From Tranzscheliella williamsii (taxonomy: Eukaryota > Basidiomycota > Ustilaginomycetes > Ustilaginales > Ustilaginaceae), in assembly GCA_023212725.1 (NCBI GenBank), contig JALBYF010000017.1, forward strand, positions 124,001 through 188,000: a stretch of 64,000 bases of DNA, in the 5' to 3' direction. The notes beneath the pieces are model-generated. The model was not told the DNA's origin. It saw nothing but the letters and a program-made list of their open reading frames with translations, and did no database searches. Positions 53,456 through 62,951 of the stretch are shown here, piece by piece (positions within the stretch are counted from its first letter, which is position 1; each line of letters starts with the position of its first letter). The position numbers and the translations under genes are program-made.

Positions 53456-53745
53456 TTATCGTACCCGCTCAAAAGAGCTTGAACGACCAAGGATGACGAC
53501 TGAGAAGTCCATAACCTGGCGTAATCGACGAAGTTGTCCGAACGTCAGTATTGAGCTTGGCATGGCCTGAGCCGACAACTACTTACCCATTCTCCCGCTT
53601 CCAGGTAGATACGCATCAGGTTTCGGAGATCTTTGTTCGGCATGCGAGAGACCGCGGGCGTCAATCCAGTACTGCGCTTGATACCCGACAGAGCCAAGCT
53701 GACGAGCATCGCATCAAAGAGCAAGTGGAAAATGCGGCCAAACAT
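53456..53745 (-). CDS. ATG44: Mitofissin (Atg44/DUF1748 family)
   Basis: Two exons, 53745-53587 and 53515-53456, give only 72 residues. The 71-bp intron has donor GTAAGT, branch TACTGAC and acceptor CGCCAG, phase 0. The spliced protein runs MFGRIFHLLFDAMLVSLALS, GIKRSTGLTPAVS, NKDLRNLMRIYLEAGEWV and DFSVVILGRSSSFERVR. This is the layout of the fungal DUF1748 family from end to end, including the KRSTG block and the terminal SSSFER. In yeast and fission yeast the family member Atg44 sits in the mitochondrial intermembrane space and drives mitochondrial fission needed for mitophagy. The gene is small, spliced and isolated, so it is easy to miss. Family membership is strong by pattern; the functional name is by homology. 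Confidence 0.85.
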
Positions 53746-55859
53746 GTTCGGTCGGAGCTACACGTTGATAATGGTGTTGACAGTCGTGGCGTGCTTCACA
53801 GACGATCGAAGCAAGGCCAGTAATGTGGTGTGTGCGTAGCTGGAGGATGCAGAGTCCAAGTAGATGTGAAGGCCTATCCGGCAAGGTGATGTGAAGGAGG
53901 ATAGATGATGGCCGCGACGGGAGGGAGCACTGAGTTCAAGGTGGATAAAAGCCAAGGAACGCGTGGTTGTCTGCAAGGTCGTTTGACAGCCAGGTGGAGT
54001 ATTGTATCTCAACGCAGGGTTCAGCAGTTATCATCCAACCCCGCTATGGAAGCGGGCTGGCGAAGTCAAGCTCAAGACCGATATAAGGTTCACAAAGCTC
54101 ACATTTCGGGTTACAGTTGCGCTCCTACGCAGAGATCCACTCTGACAAGCACTCAGGACTAGTATGACTTATACTCTGGCTTACTCGCCAGCTGCCGTTG
54201 CGTATCACCTTTTGCCTCTTGTTTCGCTGAGGACAACGAGAAGCCTGCAGATACCGTGCTTTACCTCTGCGCCTCAGCAAGGAACAGTGTAACCAACAGC
54301 GTCAGCGCCGCTTGCCTGCCTTTTCATTGCCACATAGAGACTCCATGTAGTGCGGACTTGTACGCATTTGACTCAGCTTTAGCCTCCGCCAGAGCCCTTT
54401 CCCCAGTCTTGCTGCTGTATCATGGGCCAAAAGAGAAGTGATGACCAACTGGTAAAGTGGCAGGAAGTTGTGATAGCGAAAGTGCCCCTTTAGCTGCCTG
54501 GGTCTGAACGGGCTAAGGTCCTGCCTTGTGCCAAAGTGTGCTAGGGGACAGGCCAAGCTTGCTTACTCAACTGATCAAACTCCCAACACCATATCGTCGG
54601 CTTAATAGCAGATGGCAGTGAAAGGGAAGAAGGAAAACAAACCAATAGAAAAGAAAATGAGAAAGGTTGAGAAATGACAATAATTTGACAGGGGCCTCAC
54701 CGCACTGAATAAGGATCAGGTTGGCACCAAGACAATGAGCCTTAGAGGGCCAGAGGAGAAGCAGTGGTAGGCCTCAAACAGACAAAGGAGGCACAGGACC
54801 TGCAAGTCTGCCCTTTTTGCTTTTTCAGGAGGTGCTAAACGGCTCAGGACTGGATGTAGAGGTGCTGCTAAGGCACAAGACAAATCCCACCTGCCGCACG
54901 GACCCACTTATTAAGGTGCTTAAAGCAAGCTCAGGCCTCAATAGTTCAGCTGCAAATCGATTGTGGTAGTACTCAAGCTTGAGCTTCATTTGTCCCACTC
55001 TCACATAAATGAAGATTGCAAAAAGTAGAGCTTTCCTCTTATCCCCTTCTCTTCCAACCCAGACACTCCCTTACACCCTATTTGCACCCCTAATACAGGG
55101 CAGTCTCCCCAGCGGAGCACACTTTATTGCTAGTGTGCGGGAGAGCTTCCGCTTCGAACCCAGCGCATCCAAGCAAGCAAAGTTTCCGAGGCAGATCTTG
55201 CTTTCCGTTCGAAGGTCACCAAAGCCAGCGACGCGCGCGCCCGCTGAGCCATATTATTCAAGAGAAGCCTTTGCTGTGGCACTAAACGTCTTGCGTTTAA
55301 ACGCAGCCCGTCGCGACACCACTCTGCTGCTTTCAAGACGCGTAGTCAGAATCATTCACATTATTCTGCCAAAAAGTCAAGTGGAATCAGTCAATTTACT
55401 GCCGCTTCAGATCCACCTTGCGTAGGTCCTTGTTGGCACAGAACAGTAATCGCGACCAACGGCTAAGGCCATCCGTCCATCGCCTCCTCTCTTCCGTGCT
55501 GCCATCACGGAGGCAGGCGGCTACCATTCCTATGTCGGTCAAAAGCGAGAGGGATTCCCTCCAAGATGGTAGGTTTAAATCACAGCGAACAGACCGCTTC
55601 CGCCATATGGTTGGAGACTAACCATATTTCCACTCTCCCAACCTCTGTGTCTTAATATGTCTTCACCTCCGCTTGCACCCTTCGAACCACATCCGCTTCC
55701 TCCACCTTTCCGCAACGCTGCACCCATGGCGCCTGGTTCCGGATTCTATGTTTTGCCTCGGTCCGCTCGCCGTCGACCATGCGGCTTGCATTCTTACTCC
55801 CATACCGACCCTGGGCCTACCGCTGCTGCTGTTGCGTCTGTCCTTGAGCAGGTACCGAA
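53746..55859. other. Gene-poor stretch between mitofissin and the DUF262 gene
   Basis: 2.1 kb with unrecognised short frames. The longest is about 138 codons at 55009-55425, without a known motif. 54560-54700 is AT-rich. The last ~350 bp is pyrimidine-rich and probably the DUF262 gene's promoter and leader. No tRNA or complete mobile element was found. Confidence 0.5.
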
Positions 55860-57284
55860 ATGGATGAACTTTTCGACTTCCACACCCATGGGGATGACAG
55901 CGACTCGCCTCTCTCCGAAGATGACACCGAATACAGCGCAAGAACGACTCGGACCCGTCCCAAAAAGCCTTCTAAGAACACGCTTGACCTTGGCCACGTT
56001 CTGAAAGCGCCCCGTGCTACCCAACTATCCACGAAAACGGTGTTCGACATGGTCAAGGACGACATCATCGATCTCGAACCAGAGTACCAGCGAGGCGTGG
56101 TGTGGCCGCTCGACAAGCAGTCTGCGCTCATCGAGTCCATCATGAGGCATTACTATGTTCCGCCTGTTCTGTTGTCTATCGTGGCGCAGGAGTCCGCAGC
56201 AGACGAACAAAAATTCGTCTGTATTGACGGCAAACAACGTATTTCGTCGGTCTGCAACTTCTTTGACAACAAAATCCCCGTCCGCGAACCTGCAACCGGG
56301 CGCAAATTCTGGTACAAGGAAAATCTCATCATGGGCCAGACCCCTGCGATCAGCCCGGCGCAGAGAAGAAAATTCGAGAACGAACAGCTGACGATTGTCG
56401 AATTCGAGGGCCTGTCCGACGAAGTCGAGCGAGACATGTTTAGCAGGGTTCAGATGGGCGTAACACTGTCGTCTGCAGAAAAGCTTGGTGCACATCTGGG
56501 GCCATGGCCCGACTTTATCCGCCAGATGGTCAAGCGCTTTATCGACCCCACCCCGTCGCTGATCCATGACGAGGACGGAAAGGCGCTGCTCCTCGTCAAC
56601 CGAGGCAAGGACTATCTCTTCATGGCGCAGATCGCCCTCCTGATTCTCAACGCCAACACAGTCAATTACGTGCCCTCGGCTCACATCATCGACACTTTCC
56701 TCAAGCAGAACGCCAAAAATGAGCCTTCGAAGCAGCTGCGTCAAAACATGCAGCGCACTCTGGAACGATACGTCGCCCTGGCCAATCATCCACGTTACGG
56801 TGCGTGCATCAAGCCTGAGGTCAAGCTCAACCGGCTTGGTCGGCCGCTCAGCAAGCCGCTCTCGCCGGCCGAGTTTGTCTACATTGCGTTTCTGATCTTC
56901 AAGTTTCCGCAGGCGAGCGCGCTGCAGCTCTTCCAGCTTGTGCAGGGGCTCAAGCAGGAGGTGCGGTCGCAGTTCAAGGATGTTCTCTTCAATGCCAATG
57001 TGGCCGGCGTTATATCGCGGTACATCAACTCGGCCAAGCTGCCGCTCGACTCAGATGCCGCACCGGCGACGCCGCGCGGCAATGGCGCTGGCCGCAAGCG
57101 GACGCGCCCCGCCGCCGGCAGCGCGGACGAGGGCGAGGGCGGCATCGACGACACACCCTCAGCCTCGCGCCGCCGCCCAGCCGCAGCGCTCGACATCAAC
57201 CCCGACGCCGGCCTCTTCCTCGCCGACTCTCCCGCATCCCGCAACCCGCTCACCAACCCCTCGTCCACCTCAGACCTCCGCTGA
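55860..57284 (+). CDS. DUF262 (ParB/Srx-like fold) protein
   Basis: A 474-residue frame from the ATG at 55860. The N-terminal half carries the DUF262 signature: LEPEYQRGVVW (Gln77, Arg78), followed about 45 residues later by the DGKQR motif (Asp123-Arg127), here Lys where bacterial proteins usually have Gln. VPPVLLSIV and the later ERDMFSRVQMGVTLSSAEKL block are also typical. In bacteria DUF262 is part of GmrSD-type modification-dependent restriction and related defence proteins, with a ParB/sulfiredoxin-like fold. Basidiomycetes have stand-alone versions of unknown function. No nuclease (HNH/DUF1524) partner domain is seen here. The C-terminal ~90 residues are Ala/Pro-rich with a KRTRPA basic patch. 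The family is confident; the role is unknown. Confidence 0.85.
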   Translation: MDELFDFHTHGDDSDSPLSEDDTEYSARTTRTRPKKPSKNTLDLGHVLKAPRATQLSTKTVFDMVKDDIIDLEPEYQRGVVWPLDKQSALIESIMRHYYVPPVLLSIVAQESAADEQKFVCIDGKQRISSVCNFFDNKIPVREPATGRKFWYKENLIMGQTPAISPAQRRKFENEQLTIVEFEGLSDEVERDMFSRVQMGVTLSSAEKLGAHLGPWPDFIRQMVKRFIDPTPSLIHDEDGKALLLVNRGKDYLFMAQIALLILNANTVNYVPSAHIIDTFLKQNAKNEPSKQLRQNMQRTLERYVALANHPRYGACIKPEVKLNRLGRPLSKPLSPAEFVYIAFLIFKFPQASALQLFQLVQGLKQEVRSQFKDVLFNANVAGVISRYINSAKLPLDSDAAPATPRGNGAGRKRTRPAAGSADEGEGGIDDTPSASRRRPAAALDINPDAGLFLADSPASRNPLTNPSSTSDLR

Positions 57285-57730
57285 CGCAACCGCTACCCCC
57301 ACTGTACTATACCATTATCCGTTCCCGCGGCAGCCAACTGCATCGGAGCGCAAGACTATTTGCTGCCAGTCCGCCCGCCACGTCAGTGAGACCGGCTCTA
57401 CCTCATCCAACACAGCCAGACTCTCGCGCACGGCAGCTCGCACTGCGGCGCGCCAAGGTAACTACATGAGTGATTGTCCCGTGATGTGAAATGCACGTTC
57501 CGACAGAGCGGAGGAGTGGTACAAGGCGATTCCGGATCAAAGGGTTCGAGCCTGGGCCATGGAAGGCCGGCGAGATGTTTTGCATCGCGTGCATGGATGC
57601 AGCGATGTGCACGAGATAGCAACAAGAATGAAATGAAGCGAAGGGGATGGGGCTTCGAGAGGGGCGCGAGCACGCAGAGGCGCTTTGCAGCCCAGTGACC
57701 GGAAGAGATGTGCAGCGGTGTTGCGAGGCA
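57285..57730. other. Convergent intergenic spacer
   Basis: 446 bp between the stop codons of the DUF262 gene and the surface-protein gene. It shows no supported gene. Confidence 0.5.
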
Positions 57731-60387
57731 CTACTGATCACTGTTGCGGACGGCGAGGCGTCGACCGTAGTCCTGATCGTCACGGAGACTGACAGCAGAG
57801 CCGGTTCCGTGCGCTGTCATGTCGATCCGACCGTCAGTCTCGTTGCTACTGCCGCTGGGATCAGCAAAGACATTGCTGGCGCCCTGCTCCTGCGGCTGGG
57901 CATAAGCAGCTTGACCGTACGTCTCCGAGTTTAACGGCGGAGAAGTGCCAGGGGCCCAGTTGAGCTGAGGCGCTCCGTTGGTGTCGTAGCCTTGGCCTCC
58001 GCCTGCGGCTGCATACGGGTCATCGTGAGCGCTCTGACTGAAACCGTTGTCATGGCCCATGGAACCCATGCCAGCGTAAGCTCCCTCGTTGCCTGCGTTA
58101 GGAGGGACGCTTTCATAGTAATGCGATCCGTCCGGTTCGCCTTGACCAGCGTAGTACCCTGCCGCACCAGCGGCAGCAGCGCCGCCTGTCATGGGCCCGT
58201 ACGCGCCCATGCCCGCGTAGCCAGGTGCAGTGCCGCCAGACATGTGGCTGGGCTCGTAGCCTTCGCTCGACGGGACGTAGTTGTTGTAGTACTGCTGCAT
58301 CATCGAGTTGGAGGCTCCATAGGCGCCAGCACCGGCAGCAGCACCACCGGCGGCGCCAATGCCGTAGCTGGGATCTTCGATCATCTCGGGATCATCGTCG
58401 TCGAACGGTGTCCGAGTGGTGGCAGCAGCGGCTGAGGCAGCGGCGACAACATCGGCGTCCATCTTCTGAGCCTTTCTCCGCCTCCAAAGGTAATAGAATA
58501 CACCTCCAATCAAGGCCACACAGAGAAGACCGACAACAGCAAAAGTACCACCAACAGCGCCAGAATTGTCAAAGAAGCCGCTCGATCCACCATTGTTGTT
58601 GCTGCCACTCAATTCGCCATTGACCGTGGTCATAGTCACCGTTTGCGGGCCATTAGGCGCGCTGATGGTGGTGGTGAAGGTTGAGGTGGTAGGATCGGGC
58701 GTCGAATTACGCGTCGACGTAGGCTGGGCTGGTTCGGAGGTCGTTCTGTCGGAATTGTGTCGCGATGATGACGGAGCCGTGGATGGTTCAGCGGAAGCAG
58801 CAGAAGAGGGGCGTAGGGAGGATGGTTGCGAAGGTAAAGCGGAGGTGGATGATGAAGTCAGAAACGCTGAACTGGAAGACGTTCTGGATACAAAACAGAA
58901 ACACGGTTACATGTATAGGGTTGAGCCGAGCAAAATGAGGTTCGATCAACATCAACGACCGCACTCTAGAGAAGATCTTGGATCACGGCAGTTTGGAAGG
59001 AGCTTAATCAAACCTCCAGGCGCCAAAACGCTCTTGGGGCCCATGACATGTGGCATAAGAACAACCAATACAGGGTAACAATGACGGGATAAAGAAACAC
59101 TTACGAGGTTGGCTCGGCATTGGAAGTTGAAGTTGGAGAGGGAGCTGAAGATGTGGAGCTGGAGCTCGGAGACGAAGAGGACGTCGTTGTACTACTGCTG
59201 CTTGTCGTTGACGAGGAGGAGCTTGTTGTTGTTGTTGTTGTAGACGAGGAAGAGCTTGTTGTGGTCTGTGAAGAAGGAAACAGGTAAAACCACGGACGGG
59301 GACAATGTACAAACAAGATTCTGTCGGTCAACATGTACAGACATCGTAGACGCAAATGAGGACAGAGCACGCCGAATAGCAGACCTCTCGAGTTGCGCTC
59401 CCAATGCACCGACGCAAGGCCGTGCGAGTCTGCACGGGAGGGTCAACATATCCAAGCCCAGATGAAGCCAGGCAGGAACACTCTGACCCTTGCACGACTC
59501 GGGAAGGGGCAGGAGAGGCCTGGAATGGGGATGGCTTACCGAGGACGTCGTGCTGCTCGACGAAGATGTCGAGCTTGTTCTGGATGTCGGACTTACACTG
59601 CTCGATGACGAGGTGCTAGAGGTGCTCGTTGTCGGACTAGAAGTTGAACTGCAGCAGTGAAGAGAAAGTCGGCGATGTAAGGAAGTGTGATAAGATAGAA
59701 GTGTGAGCCACTGCGAAAAAGAACTTACGATGTACTGGAGGGAGTAGCGTCTGTCGTTCGAGTGGCCGTTGAAGCAGTTTCGGTTTCTGACGATGTCGAG
59801 GTGACAAGTTCCGTGGACGGAGTTGAAGGGCCAGGCGAGGAAGCGGATTCGGATAGAGGGTTGATGGTGGGAGAAGCGTCAGCCATTGTTGCGATCGATG
59901 CAGAAAGCGACAAACGAGGGGCACGAGGAGAAGGAGAAGGCGCTCGGCTAGCTTGCAAAGGTGGACGTCGAAGGAGGACAAGCTAGCGGGAGTAGCTAGA
60001 AAGCCTCTATGCGCACGTTCTGTCAACACTGCGGGTAGGGCCTGGTCGTGCTGGGATAAACAAAGAGGGAGACAGATCGGGTCGAACAATGATGGGTGAT
60101 GGACATCGGACGGTAGTGGAAGGGTTGGGAGGTGCCCGCCGAGGGAAGAAGACGGATAGGTTCAGTACTCACGTGATGAACATCCGGAGGAGGGCCAGGA
60201 AAGGAATGAGAACCAGAATGGTTAATGACGTCCGATGCAGGTTCACCGGCAAGGCAAATGCGAAAGGATTATGAAGGAGGCCGGAGCAGACAGGCAGGGA
60301 AGAGGCCGAAACTAGTACTAGGGCATAGCATAACAGGAGAGGATTAAAGGCGCACAATTCGAGCGACAAAACGACCGAGACCTGCAT
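57731..60387 (-). CDS. Ser/Thr-rich single-pass surface protein (Mid2/SKG6-like)
   Basis: The core is well supported by splice sites. Exon 59947-59729 (or starting at ATG 59886), then 59648-59540, 59265-59105 and 58883-57731, all phase-consistent, joined by GTAAGT/GTAAGC donors. The ectodomain is almost wholly Ser/Thr (TTTSSSSS runs, likely O-mannosylated). One membrane helix, TFAVVGLLCVALIGGVFYYL, is followed by the stop-transfer WRRRKAQK and a Gly/Ala/Tyr-rich cytoplasmic tail ending RNSDQ. This is the layout of Mid2/Wsc/SKG6-type wall sensors. The N-terminus is uncertain. A further exon 60387-60173 (donor GTGAGT, phase 2) fits and would add a hydrophobic leader, giving 618 residues; without it the protein (526 residues from 59886) lacks a signal peptide. 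Function as a wall-stress sensor is inference. Confidence 0.65.
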
Positions 60388-61673
60388 GCCATCGCACGAA
60401 AATCATCCTTGTCCGCACGGAAGTGGAACAGGCCGTCCTGACCATGTCGCAAGTACAGTGGCTACAGTGGCAGAAGCGAGATCCAATAATCGGCGAACTA
60501 CTTACCCATCTTGAATGTTGCGAAGGAGTGCCGCTCTCAAGAAGAGCTCACAGTGACGGCGAAGGTATGTGCCTGGGTGAGGTAAGCGAGGAGAGCTGGC
60601 AGCGCAAACGTGGCAGAGGCGATGAGGAGGCCGGCGAGACGAGTCGACAGCAGAACGGCAGTGTGAGGAATCCGTTGACCACGAGTAGACAGTACCAATG
60701 AGGCAATGAAGACGCTTGGCTGACTGACGTGCGATCAAGGGTGATGGTAAGAAAGGAAAGTGGAGATCGAGACGCCGAGTACGTTTGAAAATCCGGTCCA
60801 TGTGCTCGACAACAGATGTTCGCTACCACTACCGAAATCAAGCCACGACCACCGGCAACATACAAGAATAGCTAGGTCCCATCTCCCTGTAAATTGATCA
60901 GCTCGACTTCGGATTCCAGCGCATTCAACAATCTGACCCCCACTCATAACGACGCTTGCAGGAGTGGGCCGAAATGAGAGCAGGGTGAGACTACGCCCAC
61001 GACCAGCAAAACAGTCATATGCACAATTAGCGAGAACCGATAACAGTCAAGCAACAAAGGAGTGAGGCGCATCCCGTTCTGGTTGACTTTGAATTCAGGA
61101 TCTCAGACCGGTGTTATGATTCAAACGGCCGAGGATAGCAACAGATGCGAGAACTGAACTTTGCTCTTGGTTGTCATCACGTTCACATCAGCCTTACAAT
61201 TAAAGGAGAAACAGGCGCAGGACCACACCCATACCACGTAGAATAACCGGACTGGAATTCGGCTGTGCCGGAGAAGAGGAACTGAGGGAGTAATGCATTC
61301 GGTAGAGTAGCCTCCGTAGCCCCTAGGTTGCTAACAAATCCAAAGATTTCGGGGTTGTGTTATTGTGCCTTAACCTGCAACGCTCAGGGCGTGATGACGT
61401 TCTTCGGCTGCCGCTTCGTGCAGGGTGAGCCGAGACAAATAAATTCACGAAATGGCAGATCGGATCAACCGATCGGAAGGCCCGATCGAAATGCAGTCGA
61501 ACATCGCCTAGTCCGACTGTATGGCGGCGAGGCAACTAGCATTGGGGCAGCCGGCGTCAGTCTAGCCCATCGAGAGTGTGATTGTGGTATTCACATTTGA
61601 ATTTGTGATCGTGGTCATGATTGCCAGAGCTTCTATAGCTTTGGAAACAGTTCATGAGCGCTGCTGCTCCCTC
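60388..61673. other. Gene-poor stretch
   Basis: 1.3 kb without a recognised gene. A phase-open hydrophobic segment on the minus strand around 60680-60590 (RLAGLLIASATFALPALLAY) looks signal-like but has no ATG in frame. It could be an alternative leader exon of the surface protein. Confidence 0.4.
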
Positions 61674-62720
61674 TTAGGTCTTATATGTTGCGCCGAGGCG
61701 GGCTCGAAGATGCTGGCCGCCCGTAAGCTCGGTCATATTGGCAACGCCTTTGACCGCACACCTCCTCTCAAACTCAGCCCGATCCATCATCTTGCCCATG
61801 TACTGCCTCGTGAGCTCGTCTGGGATCTGTATAGGAACCAATTTGGCGTCCTCATCCGGTTGGCAAAAGTAGGCGATCGAGAAGCGCGAGCCAGCTTCCG
61901 ACTCCCTTCTCGGTAGTATCACTCGATGCTGTGTAGAACGGAACAGACCAGCGCTCCAGAACTCCATGGCATCGCCTACGTTGACGACGATGCAGCCGTT
62001 CTGCGGTGGGATGTCTACCCACTGTCCTCCCTGGGACTGAACCTGCAGGCCACCAACATCCTTTTGGAACAGTAGGGTACAAGAGCCGTAGTCCGAATGA
62101 GAACCGGCCCGGATGCTTCCAGCACATGTACCTGCCTCGGCATCCTGAGAGACGTTGACACTAGTCGGCGGGTAGTGGATCAGCCGCAGGCGATCATGCT
62201 GGCCGTGATGGCAGTCGACGAAATAGTTGGCTGGCAGCTGGATGGCCTGAGCAAAGCCCGACAAGACCGAGCTGCAGATGCCTTGACAGGCCTCGATGAA
62301 GTCGCTGACCTGTTTCTTGTCGCGAGCCAGACTGGGTGGCAGCGTCTGTGTTGGCGGCTGGTAGTTGACCTCAGCCGGAGTGCTCCCATTGGCCATCCTT
62401 GCCAGACCGGCAAGATAGAAGGACTCTTTCAGATCGCCATCCGAGCCGGCCGCCGGGTCCAAGCTCTCCTGCTTGATGGGTGTATAGCCGGTGTTGTTTT
62501 CGCGATCCTGAAATTGCAGCCGTACACTCTCCTTCTCCGTGAGGAAAAGCTCTTTGCTCCGTTCAAACATGCTATCGATCTCATGTTGATCGATACCGTG
62601 ATCCTTCAGATAGAAGAAACCCGTATCAACGACTGCGCGCAAGATGCATTGTCCCAATTCCTCTGTGCCATCCAGCTCTTTGAGCGAGAGAGTCGGGATG
62701 GGTAGCTGACTAGCTGACAT
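61674..62720 (-). CDS. Isopenicillin-N-synthase-type 2OG/Fe(II) dioxygenase
   Basis: The ATG at 62720 (MSASQLPIPTLSL) gives 348 residues; the open frame upstream is an unlikely basic/Cys-rich extension. The N-terminal DIOX_N-like part has LRAVVDTGFFYLKDHGI. The catalytic jelly roll supplies the iron ligands His208-x-Asp210 (HSDYG) and His265 (STQHRV), and RFSIAYF holds the 2-oxoglutarate-binding Arg. Blocks GGLQVQ, WVDIPP and VVNVGDAMEFWSAG are typical of this superfamily (plant DIOX, IPNS, fungal GA-type oxidases). The substrate cannot be told. It is divergent from the D-amino-acid oxidase gene with only 231 bp between starts. Confidence 0.93.
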   Translation of the reverse strand: MSASQLPIPTLSLKELDGTEELGQCILRAVVDTGFFYLKDHGIDQHEIDSMFERSKELFLTEKESVRLQFQDRENNTGYTPIKQESLDPAAGSDGDLKESFYLAGLARMANGSTPAEVNYQPPTQTLPPSLARDKKQVSDFIEACQGICSSVLSGFAQAIQLPANYFVDCHHGQHDRLRLIHYPPTSVNVSQDAEAGTCAGSIRAGSHSDYGSCTLLFQKDVGGLQVQSQGGQWVDIPPQNGCIVVNVGDAMEFWSAGLFRSTQHRVILPRRESEAGSRFSIAYFCQPDEDAKLVPIQIPDELTRQYMGKMMDRAEFERRCAVKGVANMTELTGGQHLRARLGATYKT

Positions 62721-62951
62721 CGTTAGTGTGGCAGGAAGGCCGCGCAATGGTACTGCGTTCAAGTAAGGATCGCGTTGGTGACAGCAAGATAACGCCGAAT
62801 TCTTGCATCTCTTCGGCTTCCATCGCGGCTTCTTTCGCGGAAGACCCCAAATCGACGTGGGGTTCGATAAGGACAGATAGACAACAAAGTCAAGTCTGCA
62901 ACAGAGCATTGGTCTATACAACCCACCACACGGACGACACTTGACAGCACA
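62721..62951. promoter_or_regulatory. Bidirectional promoter of dioxygenase and D-amino-acid oxidase genes
   Basis: 231 bp separate the two ATGs of the divergent genes, so their upstream control sequences must overlap. No known factor site was recognised. Confidence 0.5.

Noticed and set aside
55130..55260. Possible tRNA around TTCGAAC on the minus strand near 55160, with an A-box-like GGCTCAGCGGG about 55250
   Set aside because: Distances and stems do not fit a cloverleaf; likely chance.
55009..55425. 138-codon frame upstream of the DUF262 gene
   Set aside because: No recognisable domain or splice partner; could not be supported as a gene.
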